A program made the position numbers and the translations under genes. Positions 18,927 to 28,101 of a stretch of 64,000 nucleotides of DNA are shown one piece after another. The DNA is taken from positions 31,413-95,412 of the forward strand of contig JAXGIS010000008.1 of NCBI GenBank assembly GCA_040770645.1. The letters are read 5' to 3'. Each line of letters begins with the position of its first letter. Position 1 is the first letter of the stretch. The DNA comes from JAAYZX01 sp040770645 (GTDB lineage: Bacteria; Actinomycetota; Thermoleophilia; RBG-16-64-13). The notes under the pieces were generated by a model. That model had not been told where the DNA came from. It did not search any database and saw only the letters and a list, made by a program, of their open reading frames with translations.

Positions 18927-19811
18927 TCACACCCGCTCCTCAAGTTCCTTTTGTCTACCAAATAGGCCTGAAGGCCTGATGATGAGTACCGCCACAATCA
19001 AGCCGAAGAGGATCACGTCTTGGTATTTGGAGGCGCCCAAGAAAGCCGCCAGGGTTGTCGCGTAGCCGAAGATGAATGAGGCCAGAATGGCGCCCATCCA
19101 GCTTCCCAAACCACCCACGATGCACACGGCCAAAGCTGCGTTCAGTACGTGATAGCCCGTCTCCACGGTGACCTGTCCCAAGGGGTACACGGCCACCGCT
19201 GCTACGGCCGCCAGAGACGAGCCCACCGCCAGCGCCAACACGGCCATGAAGTCGGAGTCGATGCCCAGCATCATGGCGGCGTGCTCATCCTGCGCCATTC
19301 CCCGGAACGCCAACCCGATCTTCTGCCGGCGCGTGAACACCCACATGAAAAGCACAATGGCCAGACCGATGCCCACGATCAGCAGGCGCTGTATGTCAAT
19401 GACCACGCCGGCTATGGAGACCGTACCGCTGATGAAGGCCGGCAGTGTGTACGAGCTGCCGATGAAGCCCTTGAAGGGGCCGAGATTCTGCAGCCGCAGC
19501 CCTTCCAGGACGATCAGGGCCACCGCGAAAGACACGATGATCTCTGATACCGGCATACCCCTCACCCTCATCAACACGAAGCGGTACAGAAGCGCGCCCA
19601 ACACCGCCACGATGACGATGGTGATGACGATAGAGACGAAGTAGTTGACGCCGGCCGAGTTCACGAAAGTCCACACCAAGAACCCGGTGAGCACGTAAAG
19701 CGCTCCGTGGGCGAAGTTGGGGAGACGGCTGACACCGTAAACGAGCGTGAATCCGGCGGCCATCAGAACGTAGGTCATGCTGTTGACGAGACCGAAGATG
19801 AGAATGTCCAT
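18927..19811 (-). CDS. livH: Liv-type ABC importer permease LivH
   Basis: About 294 residues, eight or more membrane helices. MDILIFGLVNSMTYVLMAAG begins the protein and ALYVLTGFLVWTFV follows. The cytoplasmic coupling region is RRQKIGLAFRGMAQDEHAAM and the C-terminus is RPSGLFGRQKELEERV, standard for LivH. GAGGAG five bases upstream supports the ATG at 19811; an in-frame ATG at 19832 lacks this. It is followed immediately by livM and preceded by a strong hairpin separating it from livK. Confidence 0.93.
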   Translation of the reverse strand: MDILIFGLVNSMTYVLMAAGFTLVYGVSRLPNFAHGALYVLTGFLVWTFVNSAGVNYFVSIVITIVIVAVLGALLYRFVLMRVRGMPVSEIIVSFAVALIVLEGLRLQNLGPFKGFIGSSYTLPAFISGTVSIAGVVIDIQRLLIVGIGLAIVLFMWVFTRRQKIGLAFRGMAQDEHAAMMLGIDSDFMAVLALAVGSSLAAVAAVAVYPLGQVTVETGYHVLNAALAVCIVGGLGSWMGAILASFIFGYATTLAAFLGASKYQDVILFGLIVAVLIIRPSGLFGRQKELEERV

Positions 19812-19842
19812 GGCACTCCTCGCGACCGACACTTACGGGGAG

Positions 19843-19875
19843 GGTGGGCGCCGCGCGTAACGCGCGGCGCCCACC
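19843..19875 (-). terminator. Strong hairpin between livK and livH (attenuator or 3'-stabiliser)
   Basis: A 15-bp perfect stem (GGTGGGCGCCGCGCG at 19843-19857 with its complement at 19861-19875) and a three-base loop, placed eight bases after the livK stop on the minus strand. There is no T-run, so it more likely protects the livK mRNA end or partly attenuates the downstream membrane genes than terminates fully. Confidence 0.7.
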
Positions 19876-19883
19876 TCACGCGG

Positions 19884-21156
19884 TTATTGCATCCAGGGAG
19901 GTAGTTGGATCTCGGCGTTGGCCGCGGCGGGCGGGTAGATGCACTTGCGCTGCCCATCCTGCCACTGCAACCACTGACCCACCAGCACCTTGTCGGGATC
20001 AATCCCGTATACGGCCTGATGAGTCTTGGGATCGAACGTCAGGAGACCTCCAACTGTGACCATGTGTTGGTCTCTTCGAGCGCAGCTACTACTTTGTCCT
20101 TGTCTTTGGACCCCGCCTTCTCAAAGGCTTCCTTGGCAGATACATGGCGGTATAGGTCGGCACGTTGCCACACCCACGCGGTTCCTCTTTGTACTTGGCC
20201 ACGAAGGCATCGAAGAACTTCTGGTCAGAGGCGTGAGGTTGGTATCCGGCAGGCATCCGCCCTCGCCGTTGAACTGCATGGTGGAGATGACCTTGCCTTC
20301 CATGGATTCCCAAGCCGACGGCTCGTCAAGGGGGTTGAGGAACCCAAAGAGCATGGCCGGCACCTTCATGTCGTACCATTGCTTGATACCGATCCCCACT
20401 TCTGGCTTGCAGTCCCACCAGAAGATCACTTGGGCACCGCTGGCGGCGACATCTCGCATCAGAGCCGAGTAGTCCGTGGCGCCCATGGGATGGGTCTCTT
20501 CGCCGACTATCTGCCACCCACTCTTGGTGGCGCTCTCCTTGATGGCCTTGGCCGCGGCCACGGTATGGGCCGCATCGGAGCAGCTCACCAGAGTTTGTCG
20601 AAGCCGTACTGCTCGTTGATCTGCTCCAGAATGGCGCCGGCATCAGCAGCCCAGTAGCCCATGCCCGCTGAGTCTGAACGAGTACTTGTATTTCTGCACA
20701 TCCTCGCCGACCTTTTGCTCCACCGGCGACCACGTGCCGGAGGCCACGATGTTGGGGACTTTGTACTTGGCGTACAGGTCGAGCAGCGCCATGCTGCACT
20801 CAGACATGCTGGGGCCGCCGGTGACGGCATCACCTCTTCTCCAGCAGCAACTTCTCAACCGTCAGCAGCACGTCGCTGGTGGGGACTCCCGGTTCTTCAT
20901 CACGGGTGTCCACGATCTCCAGTTTGATCAGGTGCTTCTTCCCACCGATATCGACGCCGCCGGCGTTGTTGATCTCCTCAGCCGCCAGCACCGCCGAACG
21001 TTCGCTGTTCTGCCCGTAGACAGAGGCTTTGCCCACGGTGATCCCAATAACCAGGGCCTCTTCCTTGTTACCCCCGCCGCAACCGCCGGCGCACACTAGA
21101 GCCACGGACGATACTGCAATGCACAAAACCAATATCAGGACTCTGGACCGTTTCAT
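19884..21156 (-). pseudogene. livK: Liv-type periplasmic-binding lipoprotein LivK, frame-disrupted
   Basis: The N-terminus has AGGAGG before the ATG at 21156, a signal sequence with a lipobox-like Cys (VALVCAGGCGGG) and the binding-protein start VIGITVGKASVYGQNSERSA, AAEEINNAGGVDIGGKKH. The protein then continues in other frames: VPNIVASGTWSPVEQKVGED, GYWAADAGAILEQINEQYGF, SGWQIVGEETHPMGATDYSA, SGAQVIFWWDCKPEVGIGIK, DQKFFDAFVAKYKEEPRG and finally the Pro-Pro-Trp-Met-Gln end at 19884. At least five breaks occur. It would deliver substrate to LivHMGF. The ligase at the end of the operon hints at an organic acid rather than an amino acid. Confidence 0.87.
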
Positions 21157-21465
21157 ATCCTCCTCTTGAAACCGTCAAGGTGCTCGGCAAATGAAAAGAG
21201 GGGGCGCCCGGTCCCGATCACACTGCCTTCCGAGACTGCCGGGCAGGGCGTTTCTTGCGGTATCACATGTGCACCCAACCCGACAAACACGTAAAATCTT
21301 ACGCACTTTCTGTCTGTTGTTGGGCACATATGTCCATGATACTGCAACGTTGTATAATGAGCAAGTAGTTGTGCAATATGGGGCGGCAGTGCAACAAGCT
21401 ACGGACGGCTGTCGGGTCTGGTCGTGCCCTCGGCAAACTACGGACGGGGAGGTAACACCACCCTC
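21157..21465 (+). promoter_or_regulatory. Divergent control region between livK and the HTH-trpD pair
   Basis: A gene-free 309-bp stretch. On the plus strand TATAAT at 21353-21358 is a good -10 box preceded directly by TTG; no consensus -35 is visible. Downstream, CTACGGACGG occurs twice (21399-21408 and 21438-21447, 39 bp apart), and GTTGTATAATG / GTTGTGCAATATG form a looser repeat. The repeats lie between the promoter and the small HTH gene and could be operator sites for it. The GGGGAGG at 21446-21452 overlaps the second repeat and is the likely ribosome site, although about 13 bp from the ATG. Confidence 0.5.
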
Positions 21466-21815
21466 ATGGCAATAACCACCAGCAGAGATCGCTACTCGAC
21501 GAAACCATTTGCCGAGGCTCTGTCGGATCTGCTTCGTGAGGAAGCACGGGGAACGGATACCAAACCCAACCTCACGGCATTCCTCCGTCGTGTTCCCGGA
21601 TGGCGAGTGGACACCCTGCGCAAGCAGGTACTGGCCGAACGCACCTTGCAACCGGCTGCCGTTGAGGCCATGGCGGAGTTCTCAATATCGCCCCCGAGTA
21701 CTTCGTGGAATACCGCACCAATCAGATCTCCGAAGCCGTCACCCTCCACCCAGAGCTCGTGGACTTGGTCTACGACTTGCTGGTCTCCGTGCCCAATCGC
21801 TCGAGGCCATGGTGA
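21466..21815 (+). pseudogene. Small XRE/HTH-type regulator with one frameshift
   Basis: A protein of about 116 residues starting MAITTSRDRYSTKPFAEALS. The DNA-binding helix region is LTAFLRRVPGWRVDTLRKQV and AAVEAMAEF. One base is missing at about 21682, after which the next frame continues NIAPEYFVEYRTNQISEAVT and HPELVDLVYDLLVS to TGA at 21813-21815. The ending xxPxYFxEYR...HPEL...LYD is characteristic of a family of small HTH proteins in actinobacteria. Restoring one base gives an intact gene. Its end overlaps the likely trpD start at 21809, so the two are probably coupled. Confidence 0.7.
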
Positions 21816-22894
21816 TCCCCATGGTCACCACCGCTGTGGACCGCTTGGCCAGCGGCGAGGATATTGATGATGTGTTGGCGGCCCGAGTGCTGGAACTCAT
21901 CATGAACGGCCAAGTCAGCGATGTGCAGGCGGCATCCTTCCTCACGGCCCTGAGGACCAAGGGAGAGACGGCTGAGGAGATCGCTGGTCTGACGCAGGCC
22001 ATGCTCAACTACGCCCTCCTGGTCGATCTGCCACCCAACATCGATGCCCTCGACGTCGTCAGCACAGGTGGCGATCGATTGAGCACCTTCAACATCTCCA
22101 CCACCTCGGCCTTTGTCGCAGCCGGCGCCGGTGTCACCATCGCCAAACACGGCAACCGAGGGCAGACATCTAAAGCGGGGGCGGCAGAGCTGGTGCAGGA
22201 ACTGGGCGCGCGCATCGACCTCCCGCCGCAGGCCGTTACCGAGTGCGTTCTAGAAGTGGGATTCGGCTTCATGTACGCTCCCCTGCACTATCGCGCCACG
22301 CGCAACGTCATCCCGCTTCGCAGAAGCCTCGGTATTCGCACCATCTTCAACTTCCTGGGCCCCCTACTGAACCCCGCCCGCGTAAAACGCCAACTGACAG
22401 GTGTCAACGAGGCCAGATATGTGCCGGTGCTGGCGGAAGCCTTGGCCAAGCTCGGCTCGTCGCAGGCCATGCTGGTGCACGGCCACGAAGGTCTCGACGA
22501 GATGTCCATCTCGGGGAGACACTGGTGGTGGAGATCAAAGACGGAAGCTGCTCGGCCCCTTCGTGGTCACGCCGGAGATGTATGGGCTGCCCCGCCACCC
22601 CCTACATGAGATCGTGGGCGGTAACCCGGTACGCAACGCCGAGATCACGCGACGCGTGCTGACCGGCACGCCGGGAGCACCCCTAGATGTCGTACTGCTG
22701 AACGCCGGCGCTGCCATCTACTTGGCCCGCAAAACCGACACCATCGCGAAGGTGTGGAGTTGGCGCGAGAATCCGTAAGCAGTGGCAAAGCATGGGACAA
22801 GATGGCTGCTTTCGTGGATTTCACGCGCTCCTGGCAGACCGAGACAGACGCATCTCCGGCGGAAGAGCGGTTCACAGCCGCCTCCGGCCTGTAA
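21809..22894 (+). pseudogene. trpD: Anthranilate phosphoribosyltransferase TrpD, with three single-base frame breaks
   Basis: TrpD joins anthranilate to PRPP in tryptophan synthesis. VVSTGGDRLSTFNISTTSAF holds the PRPP loop, AKHGNRGQTSKAGAAELVQE holds the KHGNR motif, and the helical N-terminal domain (EDIDDVLAARVLELIMNGQV) is complete. Breaks near 22515, 22550 and 22747 shift the frame by one each time; after three the original frame returns and ends SGKAWDKMAAFVDFTRSW... at TAA 22894. Adding three bases gives about 362 residues, normal for TrpD. This pattern suggests sequence error rather than decay. Start 21809 (ATGGTGATC) or 21821. It is the only trp gene in the window. Confidence 0.85.
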
Positions 22895-22918
22895 GCGGCA
22901 GAACCACAGAGGTATGGG

Positions 22919-22946
22919 GGCCGGGGGCGCGGCGCGCCGCCCGGCC
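22919..22946 (+). terminator. GC-rich hairpin after trpD
   Basis: GGCCGGG (22919-22925) pairs with CCCGGCC (22940-22946) around a GC-only interior; no T-run follows. It lies in the 88-bp gap between trpD and the WecA-like gene. Confidence 0.35.
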
Positions 22947-22982
22947 GCATCACCCGCCTGTCGCGTGTGGTAGCCTGAAGGC

Positions 22983-24164
22983 GTGCCCGACTGGCTGATA
23001 GCATTCCTTGAGTCGCTCGGGATCAACCGGCCGCTGGGGTCGGGTTGGATCTCGGTGGTGGTCACCTTCCTGCTGGCCGCTCTGGCCACGTGGCTCTCCA
23101 TCCCCGCAGTGCGCAGGTTCTCACTCAGTGCGGGCTGGGCCGACCAGCCCAATCACCGACGCATCAACATGGCACCCGTGCCCAACGCGGGGGGACTGGC
23201 CGTCTACGCCGGGACTCTGGCGGCACTCATCCTTGCCACCTTGCTTCGGCCCATCATCATCGCCGAGGTCAAGGCCGAAGTACTTGCCATTCTCTTGGGC
23301 GGTTCGGTCTTGGTCCTCACGGGCTTCATCGATGACCAGTTTCACCTGCCCCCCGTGTTTCGCCTCATGGTACAGACGCTGGCCGCCCTCCTGCTGGTGG
23401 CGACGGGCATCCGCATCGAGGTGGGGTTCGGCGGTGATTTCGCTCCTTTTCTCTCGGGTCTTTTCACCGTCGTCTGGGTGGTGGCCATCACCAACGCCAT
23501 CAACCTCATCGACGGGGTGGACGGCCTGGCTGGGGGAGTGAGCTTCATCGTGGGGATCAGCCTGCTGGCTGTGGCGGCCCAGTTCACAGAACGAGCCGCT
23601 TCCACCATCCTCCTGGCTGCGGTGGCAGGAGCCGCCCTGGGGTTCCTGCGCCACAACTTCCACCCCTCCGCCATCATTCTGGGAGACAGCGGCGCCTACT
23701 TCCTCGGGTTCGTGCTCGCCGCCACCAGTATCCTGGGCAACGTCAAGGTCACCACCATCGCCGGTCTGGTGCCTACCGGTCTCTTCCTCCTCCTGCCTGT
23801 GGCCGACACGGTTCAGGTCTTCTTCCGCCGCCTGGCCAAGCGTAAGAACCCCCTCTCCACTCCCGGCCAAGACCACCTGCACCACCATCTTCTGGCTCGC
23901 GGTTTTTCGCAACGCCGTACCGCCTTGATTCTGTGGGCCGTCACGCTGACCACCAATCTGGTGGCCATGGCGGTACAGGGGATGTCGGCAGTGGTGATCG
24001 CCACTACGGGGGTGGGCATCGTGGCTATGCTGGGGCTGGTGGTCTGGCGCAAAGGGATGGCGGCGCGGCTCTCCGGCGTGCCCAATGAGACCGCTCCATA
24101 TTCGGGTGCGGCCGACACAGATCACGAGCTCGCGCCCAGGGAGGAAGGCGACCGCAGCAGGTAG
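22983..24164 (+). CDS. WecA/TagO-type undecaprenyl-phosphate sugar-1-phosphate transferase
   Basis: 393 residues with about eleven membrane helices. The family motifs are DDQFHLPP-type motif II (GFIDDQFHLPPVFRLMVQ), NAINLIDGVDGLAGG (catalytic Asp region), LGDSGAYFLGF and the His-rich DHLHHHLLARG. These enzymes transfer UDP-GlcNAc-1-P to undecaprenyl phosphate to start teichoic acid, arabinogalactan-linker or O-antigen synthesis at the inner membrane face. GTG start at 22983. The hydrophilic C-terminal 35 residues are rich in Glu/Asp and probably cytoplasmic. The gene stands alone; no glycan cluster is nearby. Confidence 0.93.
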   Translation: MPDWLIAFLESLGINRPLGSGWISVVVTFLLAALATWLSIPAVRRFSLSAGWADQPNHRRINMAPVPNAGGLAVYAGTLAALILATLLRPIIIAEVKAEVLAILLGGSVLVLTGFIDDQFHLPPVFRLMVQTLAALLLVATGIRIEVGFGGDFAPFLSGLFTVVWVVAITNAINLIDGVDGLAGGVSFIVGISLLAVAAQFTERAASTILLAAVAGAALGFLRHNFHPSAIILGDSGAYFLGFVLAATSILGNVKVTTIAGLVPTGLFLLLPVADTVQVFFRRLAKRKNPLSTPGQDHLHHHLLARGFSQRRTALILWAVTLTTNLVAMAVQGMSAVVIATTGVGIVAMLGLVVWRKGMAARLSGVPNETAPYSGAADTDHELAPREEGDRSR

Positions 24165-24299
24165 ACCTAAGACCGACTGCCACCGGGAGTGACCGACCCA
24201 GTCGGGAGACCATCCCAGCCGGGAACCCCCGCCCTACAGGCCTCGCGTCATTACCTTCGTCTCAACCACCGGTTTCCCCGAAGCCCAGCGATGCTCGTC

Positions 24300-24671
24300 T
24301 CAGTTCCATGTGGAGTCGAGACCGGAGACGACCATCCCACTCACGGCATGGGCCAGCGCCCGCTCGGCCTCCGCCTCGGCCGGTCTGCCCAACGCCTCCA
24401 ACACTCCGGCCTTCTCGTGCAACAATTCCGCGAGCATCAGCCGGTAGTTGTCATCCAACAGCGGATCCATGGCAATGAGACCCCGTAGACTGTTCGGCGA
24501 CAACATCGCCACCACGTCCTCGTTCATGCCCATGATCCCACCCACGGTGCGATCGATGAGTTCCAGGGCCGCCAGGTGACTGCGCGTCTTACGCAGGCCC
24601 GCTAGATTCGCCAACACCTCCGCGAACTCCTCAATGATGCGCTCCAGGAAATCCTTCCGCTGTATCTGCAA
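24300..24671 (-). CDS. Small helical protein, DUF6483-like, unknown function
   Basis: A 123-residue all-helical protein: MQIQRKDFLERIIEEFAEVL at the N-terminus, then LAALELIDRTVGGIMGMNED and a TPR-like second half LAELLHEKAGVLEALGRPAE with AEAERALAHAVSG. It resembles the DUF6483 family, which has no known role; this is from memory of the N-terminal pattern only. Start is TTG at 24671 with GGAGG four bases upstream. Confidence 0.65.
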   Translation of the reverse strand: MQIQRKDFLERIIEEFAEVLANLAGLRKTRSHLAALELIDRTVGGIMGMNEDVVAMLSPNSLRGLIAMDPLLDDNYRLMLAELLHEKAGVLEALGRPAEAEAERALAHAVSGMVVSGLDSTWN

Positions 24672-24689
24672 CGGACCTCCATTTGCTAC

Positions 24690-25929
24690 CTAGCTGCCCC
24701 AGCCCGCCCCTGTGTACACTCTGCGCGCGCTGCTCCTCCGCCGGGAACTCCTGCCCCGGTACACGACTCTGGGCTTACGTACGGCGGAACGATCGGGATG
24801 GGGGACGATGCGGTCCACGTAGTCGAATCCCTCCAGATCCCGACACTCGAGTGGCGTCCCCAGCATAACCTCTATCGCGCGGAGTTCCTTAGTCTCTTCT
24901 GCCGAGAGAAAGCTGAAGGCCGCGCCCTCCGCCGGCGCGGGCCGTGCGCCCTATGCGGTGGATGTAATCCTCGGGATTCGAAGGGAGATCGTAGTTCACA
25001 ACGTGGGAGATGCCGTCGACGTCAATCCCCCTGGCCACGATGTCCGTGGCCACCAGCACTCGGTAGTCACCACGTCTGAAGCCGTCAAGGGCCGCCTGAC
25101 GCTGCGCCTGCGTGCGGTTGGAATGGATGGCGGCCCCCCGGATGCGGCTCTTGGCCAGGTGGCGGCAGAGACGATCGGCGCGATGCTTGGTGCGTGTGAA
25201 CACGAGTACGCGCTCCAGATGCTGCGCGTCGAGCAAACGGACCAACAGGTCGGTCTTTTGGAACGCGTTCACCGGGTAGATCGCCTGGGTGACGCTCTCC
25301 ACGGGCGTGGCGCTGGGTGCAACCTCCACCCGCGCCGGATCCCGCAGGATAGGACCGGCCACACGCATGACCTCATCGGACAGCGTGGCCGAGAACAGCA
25401 GGTTCTGGCGCTCAGCCGGCAGCAGACTGATGATGCGCCGCACATCCGGCCAGAAGCCCATGTCGAGCATGCGGTCGGCTTCGTCCAGCACCAGGACCTC
25501 CACACCGCTCAAATCGACGCTACCGCGGTTATGTAGGTCGAGGAGGCGGCCCGGGGTCGCCACCAACAAGTCCACCCCACGTCGCAACGCAGCCACCTGT
25601 GGTTGATAGCCGACACCACCGTACACAGCCGCCACTCTGTGCTTGGTATACCGCGCACAGGAGCGCGCCACTTCTTCAATCTGGCGCGCGAGTTCGCGGG
25701 TGGGGGTGACTATGAGGGCGGAGATGCTTCTGCGGCCGTTCAAGCGATGAAGTAGCGGCAGGACGAAGGCAGCGGTTTTACCGGTGCCGGTCTGCGCACA
25801 GCCGACCAGATCACGACCGGCAAGCGCCAGAGGGATGGCTTCGGCCTGAATGGGTGTGGGGGCGTGATAATCGAGGTCGCGGACGGCCTCCAGCAGACCT
25901 GCGTGCAGGCCGAGAGAAGAGAAGGGCAT
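24690..25929 (-). CDS. DEAD-box ATP-dependent RNA helicase (RhlE-like), frameshift near the C-terminus
   Basis: A DEAD-box helicase: Q-motif PTPIQAEAIP, motif I AQTGTGKT, Ia PTRELARQI, II VLDEADRMLDMG, III SATLS, V DIVARGIDVDG, VI HRIGRTARAG. AGGAG before the ATG at 25929 makes it the likely start. One base appears to be missing near 24937, just after motif VI. Read as is, the protein stops at 24889; with one base added it continues AAFSFLSAEETKELRAIEVM and a basic Arg/Ser tail to TAG at 24690, giving about 413 residues as in RhlE proteins. It is a likely cold or stress RNA-remodelling enzyme. Confidence 0.9.
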
Positions 25930-26117
25930 GGTGCTCCTTTGTCGTGCGCCCACAAGGATCGCACTGCGGTTACAGACGCAGTTGATCCTTGGCGGGTCTC
26001 ACGGGAAGAGCAGGCGAGGGGGCAACCGAGTCTCTGATGTTACAACGCATATGATACCAGGAGCCGCAGTGCAGCGTCGCGCAGGCAGGCCGGCCCACCG
26101 CAAGCCATCCTCCGGCG

Positions 26118-27896
26118 CTACACACCCGCAATGCGCCGGAAGAGCTCCTCAGCGGCCTCCTTGGGGCCCGAAGCCTCGCAGCCGGGAACACCCAGGCGCG
26201 TCCGCAACTGCCCCACGAAGACTCCGGACCGGAAGGCCGATTGGAACACCTGCTCGGCCAAGGGCTCGTGGAGCTCACGGTATTGCGGAGCCCCAAAAAT
26301 ATTGGCGAAATACGTGTGCACGAGACCGGTGGCACTGGTGGTGCCTTTGGACATGGTTGCGCCGGCTCGGAAGATGGCCAGCGCCTCTTCCGGCGTTTGC
26401 AGTTCTTCCACAATGGGGTGCTCGCCGTCCACGAGCTCATAGTTGTTGGCGTACAGCATGAGGTCGATAGGGTATCCGCGCAGCACCTCATCGAGGGTGG
26501 TGACAGGTAACACCACCCGAGCGTTGACCTTCTGGGGGCTCATGATCACGGCGCGATCGATCTGCCCGAAGGCGTACCCCGCCTGCAGATCGTCGAGCCG
26601 GATGAAGGCGCCGATCTCAGTACCGTAGCCGATCACGCGCCCCTCGGCATCCACCTCCAACGAGCCCATGTCATCGGCGACGATGCGCATATCACGTATG
26701 TAATCACTACCCACCGCCCGGAACGCCTCCAGCGATTCCGACTTGCCGGCCGCCGTGTCACCGATGATGAGCACCGTGGCCCGATGGTCGCTCTTGAGTT
26801 CAATGTGGACCATGGCGCCGTGGAACGGCAGACGGCCGCGCTTCATCATGACGATGTTGTGTAGGGTCAGAACCATCTTCTTTAGATAGCCGAAGTACCC
26901 GAAGCGGTCTTCACCCGGCACCGCAGCCGCCAACATCCCGTTTACGGGGTCGTCGTAGAAGATGGTCGGTAGGTCACCGAACTGCCATAACGCTTCAGTG
27001 GGCGCCCCGTAGACGTATACGGCGTCCGGACCGGCCGCTATCTGCTCATCTGTGGCCAAATCGAACAGGTTGGCCAGGGAGCACCCCAAGCCGATGAAAC
27101 GCTGGTGGAAGTACACGTTGATGAGAAGGGGGCCGACCGCGGCCGGGTAGCACAGCCATTGATCAGGCGTTAGGTGTAACCCGGCCAGGGGATTTCGGTC
27201 CACACGCTGAAAATGCCCGGTGCGGGTGTTTTTGGGCGGATCAATGATGAGAGGGGGCGCAATCCACACATGTCGGATGAACGGCACGTCACGAAGGGCG
27301 CCCGCGTACTCCTCAGGGAGCGGACATTCGCCGGGAACGGCGATGAGACCCACGTTGCACCCCGCTGCTACCTGACGGTAGATACGTGGGTGATTGCCGG
27401 TGATGTTCTCGCACACGTCACGGTAGAAAGAGCGTACGGTGTGGGTCAGGGTCTCAATGGTGGCATTGAAGGCCCGGTACGGCCGGCGCTCATAGCCGCT
27501 CGGCCCCGGCTGCGAGTGTAGAACCATGAAACGATCGAATGACCGCCAGTAGTCGTACAGATCTTCGACGAACCGATGAAAGGCCGCCCTGGCGTCGGTC
27601 TCCAACAGCGACGCCGCGTACGGGTCCGATTGCGCCAACTCCTCCAACCCGTGGAAGGCCAAGTCACTCAACAGAGCGATGAGTCGATTGTCACTCTTGT
27701 CCTGGACTACTTCCTGCAAAGCCAGCCCCAACTGATGGAGCAGCGGGGACTCCTGCTTGCGTAGATGACCCAGGAACAGTCTGACCACACCCTTGAATGA
27801 CTCGCTCCGTGTGAGATCAGACACCGTGGAGCAGATCTCGCCCTCGGTGTGGATGATGATCTGATTGCCTTCTTTGAACGAGTGCTTGGTAGTCAT
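26118..27896 (-). CDS. PEP-carboxykinase/HPr-kinase-like P-loop protein of unknown function
   Basis: 592 residues. Near residue 385 is a P-loop IGDTAAGKSESLEAFRAVGS followed by IRDMRIVADDMGSLEVDAEG, the kind of Walker A plus acidic pair found in the PEPCK/HPr-kinase superfamily. The N-terminal 350 residues include a helical region (LFLGHLRKQESPLLHQLGLA) and a conserved-looking central part (TGHFQRVDRNPLAGLHLTPD, FHQRFIGLGCSLANLFDLAT). Large proteins of this type are sometimes annotated as PEP carboxykinase, but normal PEPCK substrate motifs are not evident. The role is unknown; nucleotide-dependent phosphotransfer is a reasonable guess. It is monocistronic by spacing. Confidence 0.72.
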   Translation of the reverse strand: MTTKHSFKEGNQIIIHTEGEICSTVSDLTRSESFKGVVRLFLGHLRKQESPLLHQLGLALQEVVQDKSDNRLIALLSDLAFHGLEELAQSDPYAASLLETDARAAFHRFVEDLYDYWRSFDRFMVLHSQPGPSGYERRPYRAFNATIETLTHTVRSFYRDVCENITGNHPRIYRQVAAGCNVGLIAVPGECPLPEEYAGALRDVPFIRHVWIAPPLIIDPPKNTRTGHFQRVDRNPLAGLHLTPDQWLCYPAAVGPLLINVYFHQRFIGLGCSLANLFDLATDEQIAAGPDAVYVYGAPTEALWQFGDLPTIFYDDPVNGMLAAAVPGEDRFGYFGYLKKMVLTLHNIVMMKRGRLPFHGAMVHIELKSDHRATVLIIGDTAAGKSESLEAFRAVGSDYIRDMRIVADDMGSLEVDAEGRVIGYGTEIGAFIRLDDLQAGYAFGQIDRAVIMSPQKVNARVVLPVTTLDEVLRGYPIDLMLYANNYELVDGEHPIVEELQTPEEALAIFRAGATMSKGTTSATGLVHTYFANIFGAPQYRELHEPLAEQVFQSAFRSGVFVGQLRTRLGVPGCEASGPKEAAEELFRRIAGV

Positions 27897-28101
27897 TGAA
27901 TCCTCCGGATTTCAAGGATGGTCCGCGTTGATCAGGGCATAAGCGATCCTGGCGCGGCGACCGCGAATGACAAAGCGGCGGCGGGAAACACAACCGAACC
28001 CAGGCCCACCCTCTGGCTCTGCCACGAAACGACAGTGGCCGGGGGCGTCATCCTCGTCGCGTCTATCCGCGGATGAGGGCCGCGCCCATGGCCCAATACC
28101 C

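Noticed and set aside
21157..21465. T-box or other riboswitch in front of livK or trpD
   Set aside because: No specifier-loop or antiterminator-like structure was found by eye; only a promoter and short repeats are visible.
23121..24125. Long antisense open frame (334 codons) opposite the WecA-like gene
   Set aside because: High-GC codon bias opens long antisense frames; the text is His/Gln/Gly-rich and the plus-strand protein has all family motifs.
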